This document shows positions 1 through 10,359 of a DNA stretch of 64,000 nucleotides, piece after piece. Below the pieces are notes generated by a model. The model ran no database searches, was not told where the DNA came from, and saw only the letters and a program-made list of their open reading frames with translations. Position 1 is the stretch's first letter; every line of letters starts with the position of its first letter. The position numbers were made by a program, and so were the translations under genes. The stretch is taken from positions 62,001 through 126,000 of the forward strand of contig NZ_JNIZ01000003.1 of the NCBI RefSeq assembly GCF_000701485.1, written 5' to 3'. This stretch comes from Mycoplasmopsis sturni DSM 22021 (GTDB taxonomy: Bacteria; Bacillota_I; Bacilli_A; Mycoplasmatales; Metamycoplasmataceae).

Positions 1-117
1 ATTCGCACATGTATTTGGTTGTGCATTAAAATCAATTTTAGCCGGCGAAAACATTTTGGTATTTGTTTTAAGTTCAACGTGAATTTCAATTCCGATAATT
101 GTTTCAAAATTAACCAT
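1..117 (-). CDS. gatB: Aspartyl/glutamyl-tRNA amidotransferase subunit B, N-terminal part
   Basis: Only the first 39 codons lie in the window; the gene runs off the left edge. The start reads [16 protein letters not shown], followed by KTNTKMFSP, which is the hallmark opening of GatB, the subunit that binds tRNA and activates the misacylated Glu-tRNA(Gln) or Asp-tRNA(Asn). The ATG at 117 shares its A with the gatA stop (TAATG). An AGGAGGT ribosome-binding site lies inside the last gatA codons, so translation is coupled to gatA. It is the distal gene of the gatCAB operon. Confidence 0.93.
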   Translation of the reverse strand, partial: MVNFETIIGIEIHVELKTNTKMFSPAKIDFNAQPNTCAN

Positions 118-1427
118 TATTTACCTCCTAAAATTGATTCAACTCATAAAGCGTATTGTAAAAGCTTACTGTCTTGATAAATTCCTGCTTCTAGCTCAAG
201 ATTAAAGGGCATTTGATCTTTAAAGCCTAATGGCATTGAAAGAGAAGGATTCCCGGCTAAGTTAGCACCAGTTAAAATATAATCCATGACATCATAAGAT
301 ACATCTTCTCCAATTTTAGGAGCCTTAGAAGCAAAAGAAGGAAAAATTACTAAATCTGCACTTTCATGAAGACTATTTAAATAATCCTTAATTACTCTAC
401 GAACTTTTTGCGCTTTAATAAAGAGTTCTTCTTGGTTTTCACTGTGCAAGAAATATGAACCTAATGCAAGACGCTCACTTACCATTTTCCCGAATTTTTC
501 GCTACGAGTACGAGTCATAATTTCTTCTCAATTTTGCCCTTGAACTCTTTCACCAAAAGCAATCCCATTTAAATTTGCTAAGTTTGATGAAGCTTCCGAG
601 AAACTTACAACTTGGTAAACTGGTTTAATACATCTTAGAATGTCTAAATTAGGTTTAATTACATCAACTTGAACACCTTCGGATTTAAATTTTTCAATCA
701 CTTGATTAAATGCTTGATTTACTTCTAAAACACAAAACTCACTAAAATCAAGAGCTAAAATAGTTTTAGGTTTACGTGCTTCAATAGCGCCTAATGGAAC
801 ATCAACTGAAGTCATATCTTTAAAATCTTTGCCAAAAGTAGCTTTTGAAACCATAAATAAATCATTAACATTATGAGCAAAATAAGCTACCGTATCAAGA
901 GAAGAAGCATAAGCAAACATTCCATAGCGAGAAATAGCTCCATATGAAGGTTTAAAACCAAAAATACCATTATATGAAGCTGGAAGTCTAACACTATCTC
1001 CCGTGTCACTTCCTAAGGCAAATGAAATGTTACTTGTAAAAGTTGCAGCAGATCCTGAAGAACTTCCTCCAACTAAATATAAATGATTAAGAGGATTCTT
1101 AATAATTCCGTATGCACTATAAAGACCGGTTCCACCAAGTGCTAATTCATCATTGTAAACTTTTCCAACGGCTATAGCTCCTTGGTCAAATAGTTTTTGT
1201 ACCACTGTTGCATTATATCCTGGCTGAAAGTTATCCAAAATTAATGAAGAAGATTTGGTTTTTCCTTCTTTAGTTGCATAGACATCTTTTATAGTAAAAA
1301 TGGCATTATCTAAAATTCCGCTTCCTTGTTTTTTAAAATCATATACTTCCGAAACAGCATTGTTTTTGTCGTTTCTTAGCTCCTGCTGGGCAATTTCAAA
1401 ATCACCTAGTATTTGAATCTTTTCCAT
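117..1427 (-). CDS. gatA: Aspartyl/glutamyl-tRNA amidotransferase subunit A
   Basis: Amidase-signature protein of 436 residues that releases ammonia from glutamine for the GatCAB transamidosome. The Ser-cisSer-Lys site is visible: Lys47 in [10 protein letters not shown], the GGSSSGSAA stretch at about 120-128, and [11 protein letters not shown] at about 140-150. The reading frame is intact only when UGA codons (for example at 144-146 and between 518 and 528) are read as Trp; the true stop is TAA at 117-119. The start ATG overlaps the gatC stop by one base and the stop overlaps gatB by one base, so the three subunits are translationally coupled. At 436 residues it is somewhat shorter than typical GatA. 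Confidence 0.95.
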
Positions 1428-1729
1428 TATTTAACCACCCTAGTTGTAATAATATACTCTTCATCAGAATCTTTTGCATTTTGAAGAATTTGTTCTCTTG
1501 AAATTGAATACGATGTATCTTCGATATCTTCTCTGAGAAAATCCACAAGAGGTTCTTCATTTAAATGCGTTAAAGGTTTAACATTGACTAAATCAAGTTT
1601 GTCAAATTTCTTTAATTCTTTTTGTAAGTTCATTCAATTCTCTAAAATATTATCAAGAACTGCTTCTGAAGGTTCAAACATAATTGAAGAAACAATTTCT
1701 TTTAACTGTTCTTTTGTCATTTCTTTCAT
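1427..1729 (-). CDS. gatC: Aspartyl/glutamyl-tRNA amidotransferase subunit C
   Basis: Small protein of 100 residues that scaffolds GatA and GatB. The start at 1729 (MKEMTKEQLKEIV) is chosen because AGGAG lies six bases upstream of it; the in-frame ATG at 1720 is too far from that site. An in-frame UGA (Trp) would otherwise hide the first 33 residues. The stop overlaps the gatA ATG. Similarity to GatC is weak, as usual for this small divergent subunit, so the call leans on length and on the gatC-gatA-gatB order. Confidence 0.88.
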
Positions 1730-1738
1730 AATTTTCTC

Positions 1739-2581
1739 CTATCACTTAATTGGGGCTCAAAATTCCATTTTATTTAAATACGCTAATTCGTTATCTAAAT
1801 GACTCAATTTAAGGTATCAAGCATGCAACATAAGACGAGATGCTTTTTTGCCACCATATTTTCTATCCCCATAAATTGGACAATTTAAATATTTTAATGT
1901 CAAGCGAATTTGATGTTTTCTCCCAGTTAAAATTTGTGCAATTTTTTTGTTTCCATCCATTGTAAAAAGAGTTGTTCCTTCTTTTGAACCCTCAACATAA
2001 TTTTTTGAAACTTTTTGTTTTTGAGATTTTTGATCTTTATAAAAATACAAACTCACTTTTTGATTATTAGGAACAAAATCACTGTAAAATTGGTATTTTT
2101 TAACAAAATATTGTGTTTTTTCATTTAACATTTTTACAGTTTGATAATTTTTTCCATAAACCATCAATCCACTTGTTTCTTTATCAATTCGACCGATGTG
2201 ACTAGGAATAAAACTATCGCTTTTTTTATATTTTAAATATGCTAACACTTGGTTATCAAGCGAATTTTCTTCGCTATGAACAGAAATTCCTGGTTTTTTG
2301 TTAATAATTAGTAAATTATCATCTTCATAAACAATACTTAACTCATTATAAAGAGGAGCATATTGAATTTCTTTTTGAGCATCTGATACTCCATAAATAA
2401 CAATGTAATCACCTTCTTTAATTTTATAATCTTTACTTACATTACGAACGTTATTAACTTTAATATCTTTCTTTCGAAAAATCCGCTCAATTCTGCTTAT
2501 TGGTAAATTATTGAGGTATTTTTGAACAACTTTAAACAAAGTGCGTGAATGATCATTTTTTGTTGCATTAATTTCAAACAT
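1739..2581 (-). CDS. RluA/RluD-family 23S rRNA pseudouridine synthase
   Basis: Protein of 280 residues with an N-terminal S4-like RNA-binding region (about 14-62) and the pseudouridine synthase catalytic motif GRIDKETSGLMVYGK, whose Asp133 is the expected nucleophile. It probably modifies uridines in 23S rRNA; whether it is RluC- or RluD-like cannot be settled by eye. UGA-Trp codons near the C-terminus extend it to the TAG at 1739-1741. That stop lies nine bases before the gatC start, so the gene is co-transcribed with gatCAB. AAAGGA precedes the ATG. Confidence 0.85.
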
Positions 2582-2598
2582 ATTTTTCCTTTTAATAA

Positions 2599-2626
2599 AA
2601 AAGAGACTCTTTTAGTCCTCTCTTTG
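2599..2626 (-). terminator. Intercistronic hairpin between scpB and the pseudouridine synthase gene
   Basis: On the minus strand AGAG-G-ACT and AGTCTCT can pair (seven pairs with one bulged G) around an A-rich loop, followed by a run of six T. It overlaps the scpB stop. It is probably a weak or partial terminator that sets the level of the downstream rlu-gatCAB genes. Confidence 0.45.
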
Positions 2627-3184
2627 TGACGAGAATAAATCAAAATTGCTTTGTTCATTCTCTAATCCTTCAACATAATTAAAATCATTAAGTTTAGGTA
2701 AATCTCGCATAGAAGTAATTTTAAAGTAATCATAAAACTTATTAGTTACTCCATATAAAACAGGATTTCCTGGCGTAGAGGCCACCCCAACTTCTTCAAT
2801 AATTCCTTTAAGAAGTAAAGTATTGACTACTTGCTCGGAAGCTACACCTCTAATTGAATTTATTCCACCTTTTGTAATTGGTTGACGATAAGCGACAATC
2901 CCTGCAACTTCAATGGCAGCATTTGAAAGACGTTGCTTATTAGTTACAGATACAAGTTTGGTAATGGTCTCTTTAACTGATTCACGAGTTGCTAATTTAT
3001 AAACTTCATTAAAATTCACTACTTTAATTCCTAAATCCATTTCATTAAATTGACGGTGAAAATCTTGAAGTAATTTCTTTGCTTCAGAAATTGTATTTAA
3101 AGAAAAAAGTTCTTTGACTTGTTCTAAAGTAATTCCATCTTCTCCCTGAAAATATAAAATTGCCAACAATTTTTTATTGTTCAT
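2612..3184 (-). CDS. scpB: Segregation and condensation protein B
   Basis: Winged-helix kleisin-associated protein of 190 residues that joins ScpA and SMC in the bacterial condensin. The segment AAIEVAGIVAYRQPITKGGI, followed by NSIRGV, is diagnostic of ScpB. The start is placed at ATG 3184, seven bases after an AGGA site, rather than at the upstream GTG 3190. It overlaps the end of scpA by 11 bases, which implies coupled synthesis of the two partners. Confidence 0.93.
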   Translation of the reverse strand: MNNKKLLAILYFQGEDGITLEQVKELFSLNTISEAKKLLQDFHRQFNEMDLGIKVVNFNEVYKLATRESVKETITKLVSVTNKQRLSNAAIEVAGIVAYRQPITKGGINSIRGVASEQVVNTLLLKGIIEEVGVASTPGNPVLYGVTNKFYDYFKITSMRDLPKLNDFNYVEGLENEQSNFDLFSSQRED

Positions 3185-3908
3185 ATTCACTTCCTTTTGT
3201 TAATATCAAGATTTCTTCTTCGTCTTCATGAATTATAATTTGTTGTTGTCTAGATAAATCTAAAATAGCAAGAAAAGTAATAACAAAATGACTTAACGAG
3301 GGTAGATTAAAAACCATTTGAGCAGTTACTTTTTCATGTTCATTTAAAAGTTTTTTAATAAATGGTATTTGATCGCTAGGAGATAATTTGATCGTATTAA
3401 TTTTAGTGCTTCTTAGTTTTTGAGCATACACACGCTCAAACATCTTATGCATAACATTAATAAGTTTTATTGCATTAGAATGACCATCTAACCTTGAATC
3501 ATCTAAATCAACAAGATACTCATCAGGATTGCTTCTTTTTTTCATAAAAAGATCTTGTCGTTCTTGCTCTTTAATTTTTAAATCTTCTTTAACTTCTTTA
3601 AATTTTTGATATTCAATAAGTTGTTGAATTAAAATTTCTTTTTCTTGTTGGACTTCTTCAATCTCTTCAGGTTCTTTTAAAACCATTTTAGATTTAAGGT
3701 TAATCAAAGTTGCAGCCATTAAAAGATAATCACCCGCTAAATCAATTTCGTGCTCTTTAATTTGATTTAGAATTTCTAGATATTGGTTAGCCAACTCAAC
3801 AAGATCAACTTCCATAATGCTGATTTTTTTATCTTTAATTAAAGCAAGTAAAAGATCAAGTGGACCATTAAATTCATTGATTTTAAAAGTGTATTCCTGA
3901 TTATTCAT
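3174..3908 (-). CDS. scpA: Segregation and condensation protein A (kleisin)
   Basis: Protein of 244 residues. The N-terminal stretch FNGPLDLLLALIKDKKISIMEV typical of ScpA begins at about residue 13, and a helical C-terminal domain follows. With ScpB it bridges the SMC ATPase heads and organises the chromosome. Its ATG lies inside the last codons of plsC (8-base overlap) and its end overlaps scpB. The middle (about 85-130) is rich in Glu, Lys and Gln and predicted helical, as expected for a kleisin linker. Confidence 0.93.
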   Translation of the reverse strand: MNNQEYTFKINEFNGPLDLLLALIKDKKISIMEVDLVELANQYLEILNQIKEHEIDLAGDYLLMAATLINLKSKMVLKEPEEIEEVQQEKEILIQQLIEYQKFKEVKEDLKIKEQERQDLFMKKRSNPDEYLVDLDDSRLDGHSNAIKLINVMHKMFERVYAQKLRSTKINTIKLSPSDQIPFIKKLLNEHEKVTAQMVFNLPSLSHFVITFLAILDLSRQQQIIIHEDEEEILILTKGSEYEQ

Positions 3909-4665
3909 TATCTATTTTAAGTTCCTTAGCAATTAAAGCACGCACCTGCGCGGCCATTCCTTTAGGCTCTTGACTCATAAAAAGAACTGGCTTAATTGGT
4001 TTTAAAAAGGTGACTGTTACTGTAACTCTTCCTTTTCTATTTTTCTCAAAAACTGCTTCAGCATTGTCAATAGCTACTGGTACAACTGGTAAAAAGTTAT
4101 TTTTAGCTATTTTAAAGGCACCAGATTTAAACTCACCTAATTTATTACCTTTAATTCGTGTGCCTTCTGGAAAGACAACCCCTAGTGTTCTGTTATTTTT
4201 AACAAAATCTCCAAAAGCATTCATTTTTTGAGCATAATCTCTAAAGTTATCTCTTTGAATTGTAAAAGTATTAAGAGTATACATAATTCTTTTTAATCAA
4301 AAGTTATCATTAAGTTCTTCTTTGGCTACAAATGTTGCAATTGGGTTTTTAACATTAACATCTTCAGTTTGCTTTTCTAATGCAGCAAAAAGAGCAAGCA
4401 AATCTGCATAAGACTTATGATTAGGTACTAAAATTGCGCTATTTTTTGGTAAGTCTTCATAACCTTTGACCACAAGATCTACATTATATAATTGAAGTGC
4501 TTTCTTAGCTAATTTAAGATAATAATCATTTCTAAATTGTGCGCCCAATCCTTCAGGATCGCGTTTATATTTACGATATGTCGAAATGATTTTTCTTGCT
4601 CTAAATAATCACGGAAGAGCAAAAATAATTTTCTTTAAGGTTATATTAACAGTTGGTTTTTTCAT
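3901..4665 (-). CDS. plsC: 1-acyl-sn-glycerol-3-phosphate acyltransferase
   Basis: Membrane-associated acyltransferase of 254 residues that converts lysophosphatidic acid to phosphatidic acid. The catalytic HX4D box is NHKSYAD and the glycerophosphate-binding motif is FPEGTR. The N-terminal part is readable only with UGA as Trp, which places the start at ATG 4665 with GAGGAG upstream. It lies 12 bases after acpS and overlaps scpA, linking phospholipid synthesis to the scp genes in one transcript. Confidence 0.92.
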
Positions 4666-4677
4666 TCTTTCTCCTCT

Positions 4678-4980
4678 TTATCGAATCACAAAAGCTATTA
4701 AATAATCACCTTCATGAGAAATACTAATTTTAAAATCCTTAAAAGTTCATCTTTTATTGATTTTTTTTAATGTGATTTTCTGAAACTCAGCATAAGTATT
4801 ATCAGCTTTAAAAATTGCTTCTTTAATTGCTCATGCTCTTGCTAAATACAACGGTTGATTTTCGCTTTTTTCCCTCATAAATTCGAACAATTCATCTTCA
4901 GACAAGATTCGCTTGGCGAATTTATAATCTTTATTTTTAAAGCGGCTTATTCTTGTTATATCTACACCGTTTGTTTGCAT
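4678..4980 (-). CDS. acpS: Holo-[acyl-carrier-protein] synthase
   Basis: Protein of 100 residues that transfers phosphopantetheine from CoA to the acyl carrier protein. The two family signatures are present: GVDITRI near the N-terminus (metal-binding Asp) and WAIKEAIFKA in the middle (catalytic Glu). UGA is read as Trp in that motif. It is the first gene of the minus-strand operon. No Shine-Dalgarno sequence precedes it, and a TATAAT box ends six bases before the ATG, so the mRNA is predicted to be leaderless. Its likely substrate AcpP is encoded at 33.7k. Confidence 0.9.
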
Positions 4981-4986
4981 AAATTT

Positions 4987-4992
4987 ATTATA
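4987..4992 (-). promoter_or_regulatory. Predicted -10 box of the acpS operon (leaderless type)
   Basis: TATAAT on the minus strand, spacer AAATTT of six bases, then the acpS ATG. A second overlapping TATAAT lies at 4992-4997. No ribosome-binding site fits in between. Confidence 0.65.
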
Positions 4993-5030
4993 TTATAAAA
5001 AGTATCTTTTTCTTTGGTAATATTGAAACA

Positions 5031-5054
5031 AAAAAGGTCATAAATGACCTTTTT
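5031..5054. terminator. Terminator after the gltX / DUF1934-like operon
   Basis: Ten-base stem AAAAAGGTCA / TGACCTTTTT with a TAAA loop. On the minus strand it lies just after the stop of the gene at 5066 and ends in T residues. Symmetric enough to work in both directions. Confidence 0.8.
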
Positions 5055-5065
5055 ATTATTAAAAA

Positions 5066-5477
5066 TTATTCAGGAGAAATAGTTAAGCTAATCTCAAATT
5101 GACCCATTTCAATTTTCTTACCATCAACTTTTTGATAAATTTCATATTTAAATTTATAAAGGCTATTTTTATCATCTACATTTTCAGTATATGAATGAAT
5201 TTTACTAAAAAATTCAAATGACTTAGCATTAATACCATCATTTAACTCAAAAAGATTTAAAGTAGCTTGTTCAGGATCTTTGTTAATATACAAACTTGTA
5301 GGTCCAGCAAAAATATTAATTCTTTCATTTGAAATTTCAATTCTATTGGCAATTCCTTGGCTTGGTTCATTAAATGTAAAAACACGATATTCTTCAAATG
5401 AAGAAATATCAACTGGAGCTGTAAATTCTATCGGTTTATCTACTCCATTTTGATAAACTAATGATTGAAATTTAATT

Positions 5478-5485
<8 letters not shown>
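5066..5485 (-). CDS. DUF1934-like small beta-barrel protein (tentative)
   Basis: Protein of 139 residues, rich in predicted beta strands, with no signal peptide or membrane segment. The alternating pattern of an opening strand, a central FNEP / ISNERINIFAG / TSLYINKD region and a closing QFEISLTI strand resembles DUF1934 (YwiB-like), a family with a lipocalin-like fold that sits beside an aminoacyl-tRNA synthetase gene in Bacillus. Here it overlaps the end of gltX by eight bases and shares its terminator. The family assignment is from memory of the pattern, not a search. Confidence 0.45.
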
Positions 5486-6890
<1,405 letters not shown>

Positions 6891-6930
6891 TATTACCTCA
6901 AGAATATTTTAATTAATATTAAGTTTTTAA

Positions 6931-6936
6931 ATTATA
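6931..6936 (-). promoter_or_regulatory. Predicted -10 box of gltX
   Basis: TATAAT on the minus strand about 40 bases before the gltX ATG; no clear -35 element, as is usual in mollicutes. Confidence 0.5.
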
Positions 6937-6971
6937 GTACTTATTTAATTAAAAATTACATGAAAATCATC

Positions 6972-6977
6972 TATAAT
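6972..6977 (+). promoter_or_regulatory. Predicted -10 box of tRNA-Lys
   Basis: TATAAT ending ten bases before the mature 5' end of the tRNA, divergent from the gltX promoter. Confidence 0.6.
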
Positions 6978-6987
6978 TTTAATATAA

Positions 6988-7063
6988 GCACCGTTAGCTC
7001 AGTTGGCAGAGCAACTGGCTCTTAACCAGTGGGTCACAGGTTCGAGGCCTGTACGGTGTACCA
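6988..7063 (+). tRNA. tRNA-Lys (anticodon CTT)
   Basis: Full cloverleaf with acceptor GCACCGT / ACGGTGT (one G-U pair), an anticodon stem ACTGG / CCAGT around the loop CTCTTAA (anticodon CTT), a GGTTCGAGG T-arm and an encoded CCA. Confidence 0.95.
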
Positions 7064-7066
7064 TAT

Positions 7067-7087
7067 AACCCCTCAAAGGGGTTTTTT
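7067..7087 (+). terminator. Terminator after tRNA-Lys
   Basis: AACCCC, loop TCAAA, GGGGTT, then T residues, four bases after the tRNA CCA. Confidence 0.85.
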
Positions 7088-7160
7088 ATCGCAATTTTAT
7101 GTGAAATTTTTCAGTTAATGAGCGATTTTAGTTGTCTAATTACCTAAAAAGTGGTTTAAT

Positions 7161-7188
7161 TATAATTGATAGTCTTTTTGACAAGACT
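7161..7188 (+). promoter_or_regulatory. yitT-like promoter with a dyad at the start site
   Basis: TATAAT at 7161-7166 places transcription start near 7173. The inverted repeat AGTCTT-N6-AAGACT at 7171-7188 straddles that point and is followed by a T-rich tract. It could be an operator or an early RNA hairpin. Confidence 0.45.
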
Positions 7189-7228
7189 TTTTTTATTTTT
7201 CATAGACAGATTAAATGAAAGGAGAAAA

Positions 7229-8542
7229 ATGGAACAAAAAGAAAAGACACAAATAGTTTCTCCACTTGATAGCGGAAACAACGAAATTAAAAAAGCACAT
7301 ACAGTTTATCGCAAAACTAAAATGTCTAATTTTGGGCTTAAATTAAGTTCGTTGTATTCAAGACTTCCAATGTGAAAAATTATCTTAATTACAATTGTAG
7401 CGGCTATATTTTTCGGTGTAATTAGCGTATTTTTTGTTAAAAATGTTGGAATCTATAATTTTGGACTTGCGGCGTTTGGACAAGCATTTGCTCGTTTGCT
7501 TGTTGTTAATATAGCTGGTAAAGTTACCCCTGAAGTTTCTAATGCAATTGACCAAGTAGTCTTTTGAGTTGCTTATATTATTTTAAGTATTCCGATTTTT
7601 ATTTTGGGTTATAAAAAAATTGGAAAACTTTTTGGACATTTAACAGTAATTTTTCTAGTCGTTTCCTCACTAATTTCCCTAGGAATAGGTTTTATCCCTA
7701 GAGCTAATAATATTTATATTATTGGGGAATTTGGAAACCAAAATGTTAAAAATTTAATAAAAGATATTGCAAATCAGGGTTGAATTAGTTCTCAAGAAGC
7801 AAAAACCTGAATGAGTTTAACTCCTTATATTCCGATTGCCTGAAGTGAAGGTGGAAATACCATTGCTTTAATTATTATCGCTACGCTTTATGGCGTTATT
7901 CTAGCGTGAATTTTTGCTATTATCCAAATAATTGGAGGGACAGCAGGGGTAACTGGAATTATTGGTGAGTGATATTCAAATAAAACACACAAATCATTTG
8001 GAACAATCTCAGGTTATATGAATATTATTATTATTTTTATTACCGTTGCGATAGGTTCATGATTACCTGGTTCTATTTTTATTAATAAAATTACAAACAT
8101 AGTTAACCAACATGATGTACATCAATTGTCAGATAGTTCACAAGCGACATTTAATTTTTGAGCTCAAAGAAAATATGGTTTTGAACTTTATTTATCACCT
8201 AATTTCATTGCTACTTTTATAACTAATGTTGCTTACATTATGGTGCTTAACAAAATTTATCCTAAATATAAACTTGTTAAGGTTGAAGTATTTAGTAAAA
8301 AATATCTTGATATTGAAGAAACAATGACTCACGATAGAAAAATCGTCGTAGGTTTAACCTCATTCAAGGCTAAAAGTTCAAACGATGATGAATCAATTGA
8401 AGTATTAGCAACAATTACATTATTTAGATTAGTTCCTCGTATTATTAAAAAAATTAATGAAGTAGACCCTAATGCTTTTGTTTCAATCACTGAAGTTTCA
8501 AGCATTGACGGTCACATATATCTTCCTAAAAAGAAATTCTAA
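7229..8542 (+). CDS. YitT family membrane protein with C-terminal DUF2179 domain
   Basis: Protein of 437 residues. After a charged cytoplasmic head of about 50 residues come several hydrophobic segments (near 50-75, 85-105, 110-150, 210-260, 270-300 and 335-355). A soluble C-terminal domain of about 80 residues ends in the characteristic SSIDGHIYLPKKK. This matches the YitT / DUF2179 family; the function is unknown. The start at 7229 is set by GGAGA just upstream; an upstream in-frame ATG is not used because it lies close to the -10 box. It stands alone, with its own promoter and terminator. Confidence 0.82.
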
Positions 8543-8550
8543 CAAGAACC

Positions 8551-8573
8551 AAAAGGCACAACATGTGTCTTTT
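8551..8573 (+). terminator. Terminator after the YitT-like gene
   Basis: AAAAGGCACA, loop ACA, TGTGTCTTTT with one G-U pair, followed by T residues. Confidence 0.8.
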
Positions 8574-8708
8574 TTATATGCATATTTTTAAACAATTCTG
8601 TTGGTTTCTTTAATTTCAAACCGCAAAAGCAAAAAAGATTTTAAATTTAGAATTTCAACAAAATACCATCTTAATCTAGTAAAAAATAAAAGTTAATAAA
8701 AATGAACA

Positions 8709-8731
8709 AATAATATTTTGAAAATATTATT
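8709..8731. repeat. Perfect 23-bp palindrome in a long AT-rich gap
   Basis: AATAATATTTT, central G, AAAATATTATT. The 8543-8898 gap holds the yitT terminator, this dyad and, at the far end, the rpsP promoter and leader. I see no gene in it. Confidence 0.6.
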
Positions 8732-8830
8732 AAAAAACAAAACTAAATATTCTTTAATGTTACTAATACATAACAAATCTAAATTAATGAAAATAAGTAT
8801 ATTTTTATTTTAAATATTAAAATCTTCATT

Positions 8831-8836
8831 TATAAT
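8831..8836 (+). promoter_or_regulatory. Predicted -10 box of rpsP-trmD-rplS
   Basis: TATAAT with transcription start expected near 8843, giving a leader of about 56 bases that contains the hairpin at 8859-8880. Confidence 0.6.
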
Positions 8837-8858
8837 ATGTATACATTTAACCAAAAAG

Positions 8859-8880
8859 TGTCAAGCACTTTTGCTTGACA
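8859..8880 (+). promoter_or_regulatory. Leader hairpin upstream of rpsP
   Basis: Perfect eight-base stem TGTCAAGC / GCTTGACA with loop ACTTTT, ending seven bases before the AAGGAGG ribosome-binding site. There is no T-run after it, so it is not a terminator. It could be a ribosomal-protein binding site for feedback control. Confidence 0.55.
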
Positions 8881-8898
8881 GCAAATTAAGGAGGAAAT

Positions 8899-9150
8899 AT
8901 GGTAAAAATCAGACTTAGACGTATGGGAAGCAAATTTAGACCAGTATATAAAATTGTTGCTGCTGATGCTCGTGCACCACGTGATGGTAAATTCATCGAA
9001 GCATTAGGACACTACAATCCATCAACAAAAGAATTTGTTTTAAACAAAGAAGCAACTGCTGCATGACTTTCTAAAGGTGCTCAACCTACTGTAACTGTTT
9101 CAAACCTTTTTAGAGCTCACAAATTAACTGCTGAATTAAAAAGTAAATAA
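8899..9150 (+). CDS. rpsP: 30S ribosomal protein S16
   Basis: Protein of 83 residues starting [20 protein letters not shown], the usual S16 opening, then [17 protein letters not shown]. It binds the 5' domain of 16S rRNA. A strong AAGGAGG precedes the ATG. The stop overlaps the trmD start (TAATG). One UGA is read as Trp in the AAWLSKGAQP segment. There is no rimM gene between rpsP and trmD, unlike the common firmicute order. Confidence 0.97.
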
Positions 9151-9833
9151 TGAAAATTAATTTTTTAACTTTATTCCCGAAATATTTTGAACCATTTATT
9201 GGCGAAAGCATCATTAATAAAGCTATTGACAAAAAACTTTTAGAAATTAACGTTGTTGACTTCCGTGATTTTAGTCAAAGCAAACATAAAAAAGTTGATG
9301 ATGAAATTTATGGCGGTGGTCACGGTCTTCTCTTACAAGTAGAACCAATCGACCTCGCATTAGAATCATTACCAAAACGTGGCGGATTCAAGATTTTAGT
9401 TTCTCCGCAAGGTCGAGTTTTTGATCAAAAATTAGCAAATGAACTTTCTAAGCAAGAAGAAATTACTTTTATTTGTGGTCGTTATGAAGGCTTTGATGAA
9501 AGAGTAGTTGAATTGGTCGATTTAGAACTTTCAATTGGTGATTTTGTTTTAACTGGCGGAGAATTACCAGCAATGGCAATGGCTGATTCTATCTCAAGGC
9601 TAGTCCCTGGTGTTATTAAAGCCGAATCACATGAATATGATTCATTTCAAGGAATAGGGTTGTTAGATTATCCACAATACACACGGCCAAGAGACTATAA
9701 GGGTATGCTTGTGCCTGAAGTGTTATTCAGCGGTAATCATAAAGAAATTCAAAAATGAAAACAGGATGCTCAATGAGCTAAAACGCTCAAAAATCGTCCT
9801 GATATAATTGAAAGGATTAAAAATGAGAAATAA
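9150..9833 (+). CDS. trmD: tRNA (guanine-N1)-methyltransferase
   Basis: SPOUT-class methyltransferase of 227 residues that makes m1G37 in tRNAs reading codons starting with C or G. Conserved blocks visible: [28 protein letters not shown] and LTGGELPAM, which form the knotted AdoMet site. The C-terminal tail continues through two UGA-Trp codons to TAA at 9831-9833 and contains the ribosome-binding site and start of rplS (11-base overlap). Confidence 0.96.
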
Positions 9834-10173
9834 ATTATTAGAGCTTGTTGAAGAATCACAATTACGTTCAGACTTAGCGCAATTCCAAACCGGAGATAAC
9901 GTTAGAGTTCACGTTCGTATTCGTGAAGGTGAAAAAGAACGTATCCAAGTATTCGAAGGTCTTGTTATCTCTAAAAAAGAATCAGGGACAAGAGAAACTT
10001 TCACAGTTAGAAAAATGTCATACGGTATTGGTGTAGAAAGAACATTCCCTCTTCACTCACCACTTATTGCTCACATCGAAGTTGTTCGTTCAAATAAAGT
10101 AAGAAGAAAAAGATTATACTTTATGAGAACTCGTACTGGAAAAAGTGCACGTCTTAAAGAAATCAAAAGATAA
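9823..10173 (+). CDS. rplS: 50S ribosomal protein L19
   Basis: Protein of 116 residues. The L19 core shows [20 protein letters not shown], then [28 protein letters not shown]. The start is the ATG at 9823 preceded by AAAGGA; a longer in-frame start at 9808 has no ribosome-binding site. Last gene of the rpsP operon, followed by a terminator. Confidence 0.96.
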   Translation: MRNKLLELVEESQLRSDLAQFQTGDNVRVHVRIREGEKERIQVFEGLVISKKESGTRETFTVRKMSYGIGVERTFPLHSPLIAHIEVVRSNKVRRKRLYFMRTRTGKSARLKEIKR

Positions 10174-10185
10174 TTCCTCTAAATT

Positions 10186-10212
10186 AAGCTCGGCTTTTGC
10201 TGAGCTTTTTTC
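10186..10212 (+). terminator. Terminator after rplS
   Basis: AAGCTCGGC, loop TTTT, GCTGAGCTT (one G-U pair) and a run of T. Confidence 0.85.
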
Positions 10213-10240
10213 TTTTCATAGCTAGCAATTTAAATTATGG

Positions 10241-10246
10241 TATAAT
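10241..10246 (+). promoter_or_regulatory. Predicted -10 box of the SRP RNA gene
   Basis: TATAAT in the context ATGGTATAAT (extended -10 TGG), five to seven bases before the RNA 5' end. Confidence 0.65.
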
Positions 10247-10250
10247 TTAA

Positions 10251-10333
10251 GCGCCGTTAGAACAATAACCCACTAACCTGGTCAGGACAGAAATGGAGCA
10301 GCCACATGAGGAAGTGTTGTGTTTAGCGGTCTT
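10251..10333 (+). ncRNA. ffs: Signal recognition particle RNA (4.5S type)
   Basis: About 80 bases ending in a T-run. The apical domain contains GGTCAGGACAGAAATGGAGC followed by AGCC, the conserved Ffh-binding internal loops and tip of the bacterial SRP RNA. The ends pair (CCGTTA with TAGCGG, allowing G-U). It is the short form without an Alu domain. With Ffh it delivers membrane proteins and lipoproteins such as those at the right end of this window. The exact ends are estimated. Confidence 0.9.
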
Positions 10334-10359
10334 TTTTATTCAAGACACCAAGGAGAGAG

